A DNA stretch of 64,000 bases from Streptococcus anginosus (GCF_001697145.1 NZ_CP012719.1:1088501-1152500); one strand, 5' to 3'; shown: positions 36,550 through 46,293, counted from the first letter of the stretch. Numbers and translations: made by a program. Notes: a model not told the origin generated them from the letters alone.

Positions 36550-38311
36550 CTGCCAATCCTCCTTCCGTCATTTTATCGCTATCTTTTACTGCTATATGAG
36601 CTTGCCACATAGAAGCATAAAGCGGACAAGTCTTCTGCAAATCTGCATGTTTTCCTTTTGCCTCAATACGTCCGTCATTAACTACGACAATCTGATCTGC
36701 ACTTGCAATCGTTGAAAGACGGTGAGCAATGACCAGAAGCGTACGACCTTCTATCAAACGAGCTAAACTAGACTGAATGAGAGCTTCATTTTCAGGATCG
36801 GTATAAGCCGTTGCCTCATCCAAAATAATAACCGGTGCGTCTTTCAGCATAGCTCGTGCAATTGCAATCCGTTGTCGTTCTCCACCAGATAAATGATTAC
36901 CACCAGTTCCAACACGGGTCTCAAAACCATTTTCTAAATTACTAATAAAATCATAGCAGCCGCACTTGCGAGCAATGTCAATCACTTCTTCATCCGAAGC
37001 AGCGGAATTACCCATACGAATATTTTCCATAATCGTTTCATCAAAAAGGTAATTATCCTGTGTGACATAGGCAATCTGACGACTGTAATAATCAAGAGGT
37101 AGGTTTTGAATGTCCACGCCACCAAAGGTAATACTACCAGAATTGACATCCCAGAAAGAAGCTAGAAGTTTAGCAATCGTAGATTTCCCTGAGCCAGAAG
37201 GGCCGACAAGAGCAGTTACTGTATCAGGCTCAATCGTTAAGGAAATACTATGCAATGCTTCTTCCTCATCTGAATAACCAAAACTAACATCTATCATTTG
37301 AAGTTCTGTTCCCTTTGGAATGTCCGTTAATTCTGTCGGACGAGGTAAATCAGGTTTTTCCAAAATAGCAATCACTTCACCAAAGATTGTCGCAATTTTC
37401 CGTAAATCATCCATATAGGAAGCCACTAAAATAAACGGCGTCAAAAGGCTAAGAGACAGAATGATTAGTAAAATAAAGTTACTAGCTGTTAGGCTACCTT
37501 GAAGGTAAAAGAGAGTTCCAAAAGGGAGTAAGAAAAGCAAACCGGACGGTAAGAAAGCTGTAACAATGCCCATTTCAACTACGCACTTGCGCATCCATTC
37601 AATAAAGCAATCAGCTCCTTCTTTGGCAGCCTTGACAAATTTATCGTAAGAAAATTTCTCTTTTCCAAAAACCTTGATGACTTCAATCCCATTGATGTAT
37701 TCTACTGCTGTATCGTTGAGTTTCTTCGTTTTCTCAACTGTATTTTCAAAATCACCTTCGCTCTTGCGTAGCATATTCCCATAAGCTAAGATAACAATCG
37801 GGATTGTCAGAAGCGAAAGCATGGTTAGGCGCCAATCAATCACTAACATGGCAATTAAGATAATAAAGGGACCAAATAGCCCGGATGTAAACTCAGGAAT
37901 TAAGTGTGCCAAAGTTACTTCTGTGGCATCCACTCGCTCAACAATGATATTTTTGTAAGTTCCAGAAGATTGACTTAAAACCGTTCCCAGAGGCAATTTG
38001 GCCAATTTCTCTGTCAGACGATAGCGCATTTCTGCTAAAATCTTAAAGGTTGCTGTATGAGACAAGAGCGTCGAAATCCCGTGAAATCCCCAATGTGCTA
38101 TCCATGCCAGTCCTATCCAAATGGACTGAAGAACATAAAAATTCCAATCTCGATTGCCTTGTAAGAGCTGATTGATGATATTTCCTACAAAAAAATAAGG
38201 CAAAAATCCACACAAAACAGATAAAAAGGCAAAAACAAGACTAACAATAAAATAAAATTTGTGAAGAGAGACAAATTCCAGTATCCAAGATACAACCGAC
38301 TTTTTCTTCAT
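36542..38311 (-). CDS. ABC exporter half-transporter (permease-ATPase), subunit 1
   Basis: A 589-residue partner of the following gene with the same layout: six membrane segments, Walker [10 protein letters not shown], signature LSGGERQR, Walker B VIILDEATAYTDPENE, and IAHRLST. The C-terminal tail is short. Both ATP sites of the dimer look competent, unlike many heterodimeric exporters, where one is degenerate. It begins after a long repeat-bearing intergenic region and is on the same strand as the WYL regulator upstream, which could control it. Confidence 0.9.
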   Translation of the reverse strand: MKKKSVVSWILEFVSLHKFYFIVSLVFAFLSVLCGFLPYFFVGNIINQLLQGNRDWNFYVLQSIWIGLAWIAHWGFHGISTLLSHTATFKILAEMRYRLTEKLAKLPLGTVLSQSSGTYKNIIVERVDATEVTLAHLIPEFTSGLFGPFIILIAMLVIDWRLTMLSLLTIPIVILAYGNMLRKSEGDFENTVEKTKKLNDTAVEYINGIEVIKVFGKEKFSYDKFVKAAKEGADCFIEWMRKCVVEMGIVTAFLPSGLLFLLPFGTLFYLQGSLTASNFILLIILSLSLLTPFILVASYMDDLRKIATIFGEVIAILEKPDLPRPTELTDIPKGTELQMIDVSFGYSDEEEALHSISLTIEPDTVTALVGPSGSGKSTIAKLLASFWDVNSGSITFGGVDIQNLPLDYYSRQIAYVTQDNYLFDETIMENIRMGNSAASDEEVIDIARKCGCYDFISNLENGFETRVGTGGNHLSGGERQRIAIARAMLKDAPVIILDEATAYTDPENEALIQSSLARLIEGRTLLVIAHRLSTIASADQIVVVNDGRIEAKGKHADLQKTCPLYASMWQAHIAVKDSDKMTEGGLADA

Positions 38312-38776
38312 ACAAATCCCTTCTTTCTCCTAGAAAACGAATAAAGAACCCTAGTCAAACAATTCATGATAGGCTAACAATGCTATGATTTAATTTATAC
38401 TCATATTATAAATTCTGACAATTCTAATGTCAAACAAAAATAAAAGAGCGAGACAGAAATCAGTAGTTTCGTAGAAACTTGATTTCATCGTCCCACCTCC
38501 GCATAGCTCGAAAGGTTTGGGGAACCTTTCTAGGTTGGAATGAAGCTTAACGTCAAAAGGGTTGTAAAACTTGATTTATCAACATATTTGAGTCCACTCA
38601 GTAGTGATTGATTAGGCACTTTAGTGCCAATCAATTGTGCATGGGAAACTCTACATTGACGAAAGTCAATAGAGCTTCTCCAAACTACTGCGTCTTATAA
38701 TTTTGACTATATAAACAAAGGAAGCTGAGCACTTTTGCCCCAACTTCATTGTAGCTTGAAAAAATAGACACTGCTA
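38312..38776. repeat. Intergenic region with an array of hairpins
   Basis: About 465 bases with no supported gene. Four clear inverted repeats follow one another: GAAATC...AGTTTC/GAAACT...GATTTC at 38456-38486; AAAGGTT/AACCTTT at 38511-38529; TTGATT-GGCAC/GTGCC-AATCAA at 38608-38634; and ATTGAC-GAAA-GTCAAT at 38655-38670, inside CTCT/AGAG. The segment starts with GAGCGAGACAGAAATC, wording I associate with common streptococcal intergenic repeats. It could be a mobile non-coding element or a structured RNA. The first 90 bases next to the ABC gene hold its promoter (AT-rich, TATACT-like). Confidence 0.55.
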
Positions 38777-39676
38777 TCAGTTTTTATATTTTTGTGCCAT
38801 ACGTTCAATCATTTCTGTTATTTGCTCACGAATCTTTGTTGGCTCTAGCACTTCCACATTGTCTCCAAAAGAGAGAATATAGCAGTACAGACTATAATCA
38901 TTTGGAATTTCTATATCTACATACAAATTTCCTTGCTCATCTTCTTTGACTGGACAATCCAGTTCATCATATACTCTGAAAGCAGCTTTTTTATTAAATT
39001 TCAGCTTGACTCGTACGGCCTCTTCTGATCGCGCTTCTTTTTCCAAGCTCACATTGTCAAAGTTATCTGCAAAATGTTGTGGTAAAAGCTTTAGCTGGCT
39101 TATGCGAGAAAGTTTAAAATAACGAAAATCATTTCGTACTAAGCAAAATGCATGAAGATACCATGATTGTCCTTTAAAAAGCAGGCGAACTGGTTTTACT
39201 TGACGCTGGGTGCACTCTTCTTTGTTGCTAACATACGAAAAAGAAATCACTTGCTTACTGATGATTGCATTTTTCAAATTCTGAAACAGCTCTTCATATT
39301 TCTTGCCGTTGGACCAGCTAGTAAAATCTACTTCTATCCAGTTTGGTTGGTTCAATTGAAATAAAGTCGATAGTTTGGTCAAAAGCTCGTTTTCATGCAG
39401 AAGACCCGTAACCTCTAATCCTTGTAAGGCAACCAACAGTTGCTCTTTTTCTGATTGATTAAGCAAAGAACTATTTAGTACAAAATCCTCCGTCAGTCGA
39501 ATGCCTCCGTCTCTGCCTTGCATGGTGTAGATTGGAATGCCCGCACTGCTAAGTCGGTCAACATCTCGATAAATCGTTCTAACAGATACTTCAAATTGTT
39601 CTGCCAGCTCCTTCGCTGTAACGTTATCTCTTTCTAAAAGAACATACACTATTCTAAATAATCTACTCTCTATCAT
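38777..39676 (-). CDS. WYL-domain transcriptional regulator (YafY family)
   Basis: A 299-residue regulator with an N-terminal winged helix (TAKELAEQFEVSVRTIYRDVDRLSSAGIPIY) and a central WYL domain in which GQSWYLHAFC carries the name-giving residues, followed by a WCX-like C-terminal part (RVYDELDCPVKED...). WYL proteins bind small ligands or nucleic acid. A NUDIX gene lies 24 bases upstream on the same strand, and the ABC exporter genes lie downstream; regulation of either is a guess. Confidence 0.85.
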   Translation of the reverse strand: MIESRLFRIVYVLLERDNVTAKELAEQFEVSVRTIYRDVDRLSSAGIPIYTMQGRDGGIRLTEDFVLNSSLLNQSEKEQLLVALQGLEVTGLLHENELLTKLSTLFQLNQPNWIEVDFTSWSNGKKYEELFQNLKNAIISKQVISFSYVSNKEECTQRQVKPVRLLFKGQSWYLHAFCLVRNDFRYFKLSRISQLKLLPQHFADNFDNVSLEKEARSEEAVRVKLKFNKKAAFRVYDELDCPVKEDEQGNLYVDIEIPNDYSLYCYILSFGDNVEVLEPTKIREQITEMIERMAQKYKN

Positions 39677-39700
39677 AGACCGTGCCTTTCCATGAATACC

Positions 39701-40099
39701 TTATCTCAATTTCTCTAAAATCTTTTGAAAAGTCTCTTGATTGCTCTGCCAGTACAATATATCAGGCACATTTTTAACTTCTGTCCACATAAAATCAATG
39801 TGCTCATCAGAAATATGAATATCTTTTTGCTTTGTTTCCACAAGAAAAAGTGTTTTAAAAATGGTCAAGTCTTCATCAATAACAACTGTGTGATGACCGA
39901 TTTGCAACAGTTCTGTTAGCTCGATTTCCAGTCCCGCTTCTTCAAAAATCTCACGAATACAAGCTATTTCAGGACTTTCATCACTTTCAATACCACCAGT
40001 AATCGGTTGCCAGAAAGAACGTTGTTCAATTTTAACTTTTAAGAGCAAAATTTCCTTAGCAATCGGGTTATAAATCCAGGCTTCAATGGAATATTTCAT
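39701..40099 (-). CDS. NUDIX hydrolase
   Basis: A 132-residue hydrolase of nucleoside-diphosphate-linked compounds. The NUDIX box runs from GGIESDESPEIA to CIREIFEEAGLEI, with the catalytic REIFEEAG intact. The N-terminal part, KYSIEAWIYN, resembles dihydroneopterin-triphosphate pyrophosphatase-like members, but the substrate is not determined. It lies 19 bases after pcrA on the same strand and may be read through from it. Confidence 0.85.
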   Translation of the reverse strand: MKYSIEAWIYNPIAKEILLLKVKIEQRSFWQPITGGIESDESPEIACIREIFEEAGLEIELTELLQIGHHTVVIDEDLTIFKTLFLVETKQKDIHISDEHIDFMWTEVKNVPDILYWQSNQETFQKILEKLR

Positions 40100-40118
40100 C
40101 GCAGTAGTCCCTTAGATT

Positions 40119-42401
40119 TCACTTTTTCTCAATTGGTGCAACACTTGCCAACAGTTTCTTTAATCCAACCTCTGGGAAATTGATTTTCAATTCTTGGCTA
40201 CTGCCACTGCCTGACACTTCCAATACCGTTCCGTCCCCCCATTTTTTATGGTGAGCAATATCACCGATAGCCCAATCAATAGTCGGCTGATTAGCAGCTA
40301 CATTCTTACCAAATGGCAACTGGCTCGAGGAAATGCTGCTCGGTGCAGCTTGCCGCTTGCGTTCCTGCAATGCTTGAGCGAGACTCATTCCTTGACCAAA
40401 CTGAACAGCTTTGCCATTCACATAGGAAGCTTTAAAGGATGTATTAGCAGGTCGAGCCAAGCCTTGATAATCTAGCAAGCTTGAGTTAATTTCATTGAGA
40501 AAACGAGTTGGACGATTGTAATTGGTTTTTCCGTATAGCAGGCGCGAGTTTGCATTGGTTAGGAACAAGACTTTTTCAGCACGAGTAATTCCGACATAGG
40601 CTAATCGGCGCTCTTCCTCTAGCTCATCTTCATCTTCAGCCGCGCGACTAAGTGGGAAGACATTTTCTTCCATACCGATAATGAAAACCACTGGAAACTC
40701 TAATCCCTTGGCAGCATGTAGCGTCATAAGTGTCACTTCTGAGCTTTCCTGATCACCATCATCTGTATCCGCAATCAAAGCCAAATCATTGAGAAAACGG
40801 CTAAGTCTGTCCAAACCAGTTTCCTCAGTATCATTTTCTGGATTTTCGTCAAAATTCTTAGTAACAGAAAGAAATTCTTCGATATTTTCAATCCGAGCCT
40901 GACTTTCCAGCGTAGCTTGAGCTGCTAATTGCTCGGTGTAACCAGTCTTTTCAAGCACCAGCTCTACCACTTCTGTCACGGTCAACTCGTCCAATTGCTC
41001 GCGCAGATTCAAAATGAGATTGGCAAAGTCAAAAACAGCCTGAGCAGCTTTCCCCTTAACAGGTGAGAGCATAATCTGTGAAGAAGCATCCAAAAGAGAC
41101 ATCTCTTGACCAGCTGCAAAATTACGAATTTTCTCCACTGTACCCGGTCCGACACCCCGTTTAGGCTCATTCACAACACGCTCAAAACTGATGTTGTCGC
41201 TAGTATTAGCGATGAGATTGAGATAGCTGATGACATCTCGAATTTCCTTACGACTATAAAACTTAGTCCCCCCCACCATGGTGTAAGGAATATTAGCTTT
41301 TAGAAGAGCTTCCTCAATATTCCGAGATTGGGCGTTGGTTCGATAAAGAATAGCAAAATCCCGATAGACATAGTCAGATGTGCTAGATAGCTCATCAATG
41401 GTTTTAGCTACAAAGAGAGCTTCGTCTTGCTCATCATTAGCCCGATAATAAACAATATTTTCACCATCAGCATTTTGTGTCCAGAGATTCTTTGGACGGC
41501 GGTTGCGGTTGTTTTTGATAACATCATTAGCAGCTTGCAGAATGGTCTTAGTTGAGCGATAATTTTCCTCCAGAAGAACAACTTTAGCTTCAGGATAATC
41601 CTTTTCAAAGTCCAAGATATTCTGCATATCAGCACCTCGCCAGCCATAAATAGACTGGTCGGCATCTCCTACCACACAAATATTTTTAAAACGTGAAGCC
41701 AACAGTTTGACCAGTTGGTACTGAGCGTGGTTCGTATCTTGATACTCGTCCACATGGATGTATTGATAGCGCTGCTGGTAATAAGTCAACATATCTGGAT
41801 TTTTATCAAAAAGCCGCAAGGTCAGCATGATTAAGTCATCAAAATCCATCGCCTCCGACTGGCGGAGTTCCTTTTGATACATTTCATAGCATTTCGCTAC
41901 AATCTCTGTGTACATGTCTCCTGCTAAAGCTGCATAGGCCACTTCATCAATCAAATCATTTTTCGCATTGGAAATCGTCCCTAAAATAGCTCGTTCATTC
42001 CACTTTTTAGGATCTAAATTGAGCGTTTTAAGTATTCGTTTCATCAAAGTTCGCTGCTCGCCAGGATCGACAATCGTAAAATTGCGGTTATAGCCGATAT
42101 GGTCAGCTTCCCGACGCAAAATCCGCACGCACATTGAGTGAAAAGTCGCAATCAAGCAATCCTCTGTTGCTGGATTGAGAGTGTAAGCACGCTCCTTCAT
42201 CTCACGAGCTGCTTTATTGGTAAAGGTAATCGCTAAGATATTCCAAGGATTGACTAACTTTTCATCAATCAAATAAGCAATACGGTGAGTTAAAACACGG
42301 GTTTTCCCAGACCCAGCTCCTGCCATAATCAGTAAAGGTCCTTCCGTTGTTTGAACTGCCTCCGCCTGACGGTCATTCATACCAGTTAATAAGGGATTCA
42401 T
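40119..42401 (-). CDS. pcrA: ATP-dependent DNA helicase PcrA
   Basis: A 760-residue superfamily-1 3'-5' helicase needed for replication restart and repair. Motif I AGAGSGKTRVLTHR, motif Ia ITFTNKAAREMKER, motif II VDEYQDTN, motif III VGDADQSIYGWRGA, motif V TLMTLHAAKGLEFPVVF and motif VI EERRLAYVGITRAEK are all present. A C-terminal Tudor-like segment follows (GDIAHHKKWGDGTVLEV), as in PcrA and UvrD. I chose the ATG at 42401 after AGAGGAAAAAAG; the frame opens 17 codons earlier without a ribosome binding site. Confidence 0.96.
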   Translation of the reverse strand: MNPLLTGMNDRQAEAVQTTEGPLLIMAGAGSGKTRVLTHRIAYLIDEKLVNPWNILAITFTNKAAREMKERAYTLNPATEDCLIATFHSMCVRILRREADHIGYNRNFTIVDPGEQRTLMKRILKTLNLDPKKWNERAILGTISNAKNDLIDEVAYAALAGDMYTEIVAKCYEMYQKELRQSEAMDFDDLIMLTLRLFDKNPDMLTYYQQRYQYIHVDEYQDTNHAQYQLVKLLASRFKNICVVGDADQSIYGWRGADMQNILDFEKDYPEAKVVLLEENYRSTKTILQAANDVIKNNRNRRPKNLWTQNADGENIVYYRANDEQDEALFVAKTIDELSSTSDYVYRDFAILYRTNAQSRNIEEALLKANIPYTMVGGTKFYSRKEIRDVISYLNLIANTSDNISFERVVNEPKRGVGPGTVEKIRNFAAGQEMSLLDASSQIMLSPVKGKAAQAVFDFANLILNLREQLDELTVTEVVELVLEKTGYTEQLAAQATLESQARIENIEEFLSVTKNFDENPENDTEETGLDRLSRFLNDLALIADTDDGDQESSEVTLMTLHAAKGLEFPVVFIIGMEENVFPLSRAAEDEDELEEERRLAYVGITRAEKVLFLTNANSRLLYGKTNYNRPTRFLNEINSSLLDYQGLARPANTSFKASYVNGKAVQFGQGMSLAQALQERKRQAAPSSISSSQLPFGKNVAANQPTIDWAIGDIAHHKKWGDGTVLEVSGSGSSQELKINFPEVGLKKLLASVAPIEKK

Positions 42402-42554
42402 CTTTTTTCCTCTTTCAAAGTCAGTGATTCTATTATAACAAAAATCACTCATAAGCTAAACTAGAAAAGAAAATCTTTGCTTTAGTTCTTCCTCATAAAA
42501 GTTTGAAAAATCATTTAAAAAGCGTTATAATAAACATTCTGAAAGGAAAAAAGC

Positions 42555-43757
42555 ATGAATAATCCAGCAAAAAATCTTAAACTCGCAGAGCGTGGTGCTA
42601 TCTTAGCCATTCTAGCCTATATCGTTTTATCCATTGCTAAAATCATTGCCGGATCTGTCTTACAATCCTCTAGTTTGACAGCCGATGGTTTTAATAATGT
42701 TTCAGATATTGTTGCTAATATTGCCGTTTTAATAGGACTTCGTATGGCACGCAAGCCAGCTGACACGGACCACAAATTTGGTCACTGGAAAATTGAAGAT
42801 TTAGCTAGCCTTATCACTTCTCTTATCATGTTTTTTGTCGGATTTGATGTTTTAATTGATACCGTTCAAAAAATCATCTCTAACCAAGAAACGACTATCG
42901 ATCCCTTAGGCGCCATCGTCGGGATTATTTCCGCTTTGGTCATGACAGGAGTGTATTTTTACAATAAAGCCTTAGCAAAAAAAGCTCAGTCTAAAGCACT
43001 CGACGCAGCTGCCAAAGACAATTTATCTGATGCTATTACTTCGCTTGGTACAACCATTGCAATCATCGCAAGCGCCTTCAATTTCCCGATTGTAGATAAA
43101 CTGGTCGCTATCGTCATTACCTTTTTCATCCTTAAAACGGCTTATGAAATTTTCATGGAATCTTCTTTTAGTCTATCAGACGGCTTTGATGAAAATCTTT
43201 TAAAAGAATACAAAGAAGCCATTTTAGAAATTCCTAAAATTTCCCGTGTTAAATCTCAAAGAGGGCGAACCTACGGTAGCAACATCTATCTTGACCTCAT
43301 TTTAGAAATGAATCCCGACTTGTCTGTCTATGAAAGCCACGAAATTGCCGATCAGGTTGAAAATATGCTCAAAGAGCGCTTTGGTGTCTTTGATATTGAC
43401 ATCCACATTGAGCCTGCTCCTATCCCCGAAGATGAAATATTGGACAATGTTTATCGAAAGCTCTTTATGAGAGAGCAATTGGTTGATCAGGGAAGCCAAT
43501 TAGAGGATTTACTAGCACCTGAATTTGTGTACATTTCTCAGGATGGCTGCCAAATGAACAAAGAGGAATTTCAAATCGAAAAAGGAAAACAATCTCCTAT
43601 CAGAAATTTCCAATTAACTTCTATCAGCCAAAAAACCAAACTAATTTGCTACGAAGAAGACGGGATTATTCATACCAGCCTTTGGCGTCGTCACGAAACA
43701 TGGCAGAATATTTTCCATCAGGAAACACGAAAAAACGAGAGCGAACAACAGTCGTAA
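42555..43757 (+). CDS. mntE: Manganese efflux transporter of the CDF family
   Basis: A 400-residue cation diffusion facilitator that exports Mn2+. Six membrane segments in the first 215 residues contain two metal-site motifs: NNVSD (Asn47 to Asp51) in helix 2 and DNLSD in helix 5, the Asn/Asp pattern of Mn exporters rather than the His/Asp pattern of Zn exporters. The C-terminal cytoplasmic domain has IPKISRVKSQRGRTYGSNIYLDL. The protein closely resembles what I recall of pneumococcal MntE. AAAGGAAAAAAGC precedes the ATG. It is a single-gene unit. Confidence 0.92.
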   Translation: MNNPAKNLKLAERGAILAILAYIVLSIAKIIAGSVLQSSSLTADGFNNVSDIVANIAVLIGLRMARKPADTDHKFGHWKIEDLASLITSLIMFFVGFDVLIDTVQKIISNQETTIDPLGAIVGIISALVMTGVYFYNKALAKKAQSKALDAAAKDNLSDAITSLGTTIAIIASAFNFPIVDKLVAIVITFFILKTAYEIFMESSFSLSDGFDENLLKEYKEAILEIPKISRVKSQRGRTYGSNIYLDLILEMNPDLSVYESHEIADQVENMLKERFGVFDIDIHIEPAPIPEDEILDNVYRKLFMREQLVDQGSQLEDLLAPEFVYISQDGCQMNKEEFQIEKGKQSPIRNFQLTSISQKTKLICYEEDGIIHTSLWRRHETWQNIFHQETRKNESEQQS

Positions 43758-43823
43758 TGCCATAGAAACCGACTTTCTTATCTCGCTCCCACAAGGCTAA
43801 TAAGGAATTTTGCTATAAAAATA

Positions 43824-43850
43824 AGGCTGAGATAAAAGTATTCTCAGCCT
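43824..43850 (+). terminator. Probable terminator of mntE
   Basis: AGGCTGAGA and TCTCAGCCT form a nine-base-pair stem with a nine-base loop, followed by ATAATTTTTA. Confidence 0.6.
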
Positions 43851-43917
43851 ATAATTTTTAGGAATTTATCAGTAAAGCAAACTAATTTGGCCCTCATTTC
43901 TCACAATCAATAAATCA

Positions 43918-43971
43918 TCAAACCCCAAGCCCTCACTAAGATGATACTCCTAGCGAAAACTTTGGGTTTTG
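43918..43971 (-). terminator. Probable terminator of the amino acid ABC operon
   Basis: On the minus strand AAACCCAAAG pairs with CTTGGGGTTT across a long loop, about 50 bases after the binding-protein stop. The loop and weak T run make it only likely. Confidence 0.45.
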
Positions 43972-44017
43972 TCTTTACTTCTTCTGTGGGTGATTGGGGC
44001 AACAATCAGATGTTCTC

Positions 44018-44851
44018 TCATTTTTTGACTTCATCTGCCACAATATCCTCACCAAACCACTTGTCTGCTATTTTTTGAAATTGACCTGTTTGATATAATT
44101 TTTTAAATGCTTGGTTTATATTTTCAACGAGCTGCTTATCCGTTTTTCTAGCGCCAACTGCAAATGATTCACTATCAAATCCGGCTGGGAAAACATAATA
44201 ATCCTGCAAAATCCCCTCTTCTTTTAAATAATAATTGGCATAAACTCGGTCAATCAACAATCCATCAATCCGGCTATTTTGCAAATCAATCAACGCCTCT
44301 GTAAAACTTTGATATTGAGCAGCTTTGTGATTTTTAACTAGATTCTTCAAAAGCTCCGGATGAGCTTCAAACTCATCGTAACCCGAAGAACCCGTCTGAG
44401 CACCAAGAATTTTATCCTTCATGTCAGCTGTTTTTGCAATGTTCGATGATTTTTTAGTAACCAGTACTTGTTCATTTTTCATATAAGGAATGGTGAACTG
44501 TACTTTCTTTCGTCGCTCATCAGTTGCCGAATACCCATTCCAGATAAGATCAATCGTTCCATTTGTGAGCTCAGTTTCTTTCATGTCCCAATCAATCGGC
44601 TGCCAATTCACTTTTATCCCATATTCTTTAAAGACAGCATTTGCCAAATCAATATCAAAACCAACATATTGACCATTTTTTTGCTCAAATCCCATAGGAA
44701 CAAATGTATTGTCAAAACCAATAGTAATGCTCTTTTTTTGTTGGTATTTTGACCAATTATCTACTTTAGGGTTGCTAACATTGCTACAAGCTGTAAGGAG
44801 CAAAAAAAGAATCAAACCACAGATCGCAAGAACATAACGTTTTATCTTCAT
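44018..44851 (-). CDS. Amino acid ABC transporter substrate-binding lipoprotein
   Basis: A 277-residue family-3 solute-binding protein. The N-terminus has Lys-Arg, a hydrophobic stretch and the lipobox LTAC, with the modified cysteine at residue 22, so it is anchored on the outer face of the membrane. The family pattern GFDIDLANAVFKEYGIKVNWQPIDWD is present, as is a C-terminal helix FKKLYQTGQFQKIADKWFG. The ligand is a polar amino acid, possibly glutamine, arginine or cystine; this cannot be told. It is the last gene of a three-gene operon. Confidence 0.9.
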   Translation of the reverse strand: MKIKRYVLAICGLILFLLLTACSNVSNPKVDNWSKYQQKKSITIGFDNTFVPMGFEQKNGQYVGFDIDLANAVFKEYGIKVNWQPIDWDMKETELTNGTIDLIWNGYSATDERRKKVQFTIPYMKNEQVLVTKKSSNIAKTADMKDKILGAQTGSSGYDEFEAHPELLKNLVKNHKAAQYQSFTEALIDLQNSRIDGLLIDRVYANYYLKEEGILQDYYVFPAGFDSESFAVGARKTDKQLVENINQAFKKLYQTGQFQKIADKWFGEDIVADEVKK

Positions 44852-44860
44852 ATTCTCCTC

Positions 44861-45490
44861 CTATTTAGGCTGAACTTTAAGAATCGTATCTGCGATATTT
44901 TCCGCAAACTGCAAATCATGGGTCACTACAATTTGCGTCATTCCTAGCTCACGATTCTGAAGAATCAACTTTTCAACTTCAAGACGCAATTCCGGATCCA
45001 ATGCGGAAGTTGGCTCATCATAACCGATAATTTCTGGGTCAATCATCATCGCACGAGCTAATGCTACACGTTGTTTTTGACCACCTGATAAAGAATAAGG
45101 ATAAGCATTTACATGTTCTGCTAACCCCAATCGGTTCAATAAGCTAATTGCTTTCTTTTCTGCATCCTCTTTTGCGACATTTTTTGTTTTAATGGGTGAT
45201 AAAGTTAAATTCTCAAGAACCGTTAAATGTGGAAATAGCTGAAAATCTTGAAACACAAATCCCAATAAATTACGTTTTTCAAGTTCATCCAAGGGCAGCT
45301 CTTCTCCATTATAAATAATGTCACCCGAATCAATTGTTTCCAAGCCAGCTAACATCCGCAATAATGTCGTTTTCCCGCCGCCAGACGGTCCTACAATGGC
45401 AAGGATTTGCTTTTCTGGCACCTTTAAATTCAAGTCGGAAATAATTTGCTTTTCGCCAAAACGTTTGCTAATATTCTTTAATTCTAACAT
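44861..45490 (-). CDS. Amino acid ABC transporter ATP-binding protein
   Basis: A 209-residue ATPase with Walker A GPSGGGKTT, signature LSGGQKQR, Walker [14 protein letters not shown] and H-loop VVTHD. The tyrosine just before the Walker B aspartate (GYDEP) is uncommon but does not replace a catalytic residue. It is short compared with the usual 240 residues of amino-acid ABC ATPases, lacking part of the C-terminal tail. The gene starts nine bases after the permease and ends nine bases before the binding protein. Confidence 0.9.
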   Translation of the reverse strand: MLELKNISKRFGEKQIISDLNLKVPEKQILAIVGPSGGGKTTLLRMLAGLETIDSGDIIYNGEELPLDELEKRNLLGFVFQDFQLFPHLTVLENLTLSPIKTKNVAKEDAEKKAISLLNRLGLAEHVNAYPYSLSGGQKQRVALARAMMIDPEIIGYDEPTSALDPELRLEVEKLILQNRELGMTQIVVTHDLQFAENIADTILKVQPK

Positions 45491-45499
45491 AAGCGCCTC

Positions 45500-46141
45500 C
45501 TACTTATAGTAACTATATCTCTTTTCAACTTGCTTCGATACAATCGTCACAAGACCAATCAAGACAAGGTAAATAGCCCCTGCTATAAACATCGGTGCTA
45601 AACTCGCATCACGATTGGCTGCAGTCCGACTAGCCAAGATTAAGTCGGAAACACCAAGCGCATAAACAAGGGATGTATCTTTTACCAACGTCATCACTTC
45701 ATTAAAGACACTCGGAAGCACCACTTTGACAACTTGCGGTAAAATAATAAACCGTATCGTTTGAAATGGTGTAAACTTCAAAACCTTAGCCGCCTCATAT
45801 TGCCCTGCTGGAATAGATAAAATCCCACCACGGAAAATTTCGGCGAAATAAGCAGCATAATTTAGCGTGAATGCTATGATAGCCGCTGGAAGCCGATCCA
45901 AACGCACACCAATGCTTGGCAAAACATAATAAATAAAAATCAGTTGTAGCAAGAGAGGTGTACCGCGCATAATCCAAATATAAATATTTATAAGCCAATG
46001 AAGCAGTTTAAAGTGGACTTGCATTAAAAAGGAAATCACAATTCCAAGTGGTATGGATAAAACTAAGACTAAAACAAATACTTGTAAAGTCACCAATGCG
46101 CCATTCAATAAGCTTGGCAAAACTTCAAAAATATAGTTCAT
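45500..46141 (-). CDS. Amino acid ABC transporter permease
   Basis: A 213-residue HisM/GlnP-type permease with five membrane segments. The family signature RGTPLLLQLIFIYY is present, as is the coupling loop AAKVLKFTPFQTIRFIILPQ. The ATG at 46141 follows TAGGAGGTGTACGC, removing 55 residues of unrelated reading frame. It leads the operon; the upstream region is AT-rich and includes the end of the signal-peptidase-like gene on the same strand. Confidence 0.9.
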   Translation of the reverse strand: MNYIFEVLPSLLNGALVTLQVFVLVLVLSIPLGIVISFLMQVHFKLLHWLINIYIWIMRGTPLLLQLIFIYYVLPSIGVRLDRLPAAIIAFTLNYAAYFAEIFRGGILSIPAGQYEAAKVLKFTPFQTIRFIILPQVVKVVLPSVFNEVMTLVKDTSLVYALGVSDLILASRTAANRDASLAPMFIAGAIYLVLIGLVTIVSKQVEKRYSYYK

Positions 46142-46268
46142 GCGTACACCTCCTAAATAAATATTTATCATTATATCAAAAATTTTTATATTTTCAACAT
46201 CTTTTTGCAAATATATCCATAAATTTTTACTAAATATCGCAAAAACTTCATTTTTCAAAGAATAAAAA

Positions 46269-46293
46269 AACAAAATAGTTGAACTACTTTGTT
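46269..46293 (-). terminator. Terminator overlapping the stop codon of the signal-peptidase-like gene
   Basis: On the minus strand AACAAAGTAG pairs with CTATTTTGTT around TTCAA and runs into TTTTTTT. The TAG stop codon at 46284-46286 lies inside the stem. Confidence 0.8.
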
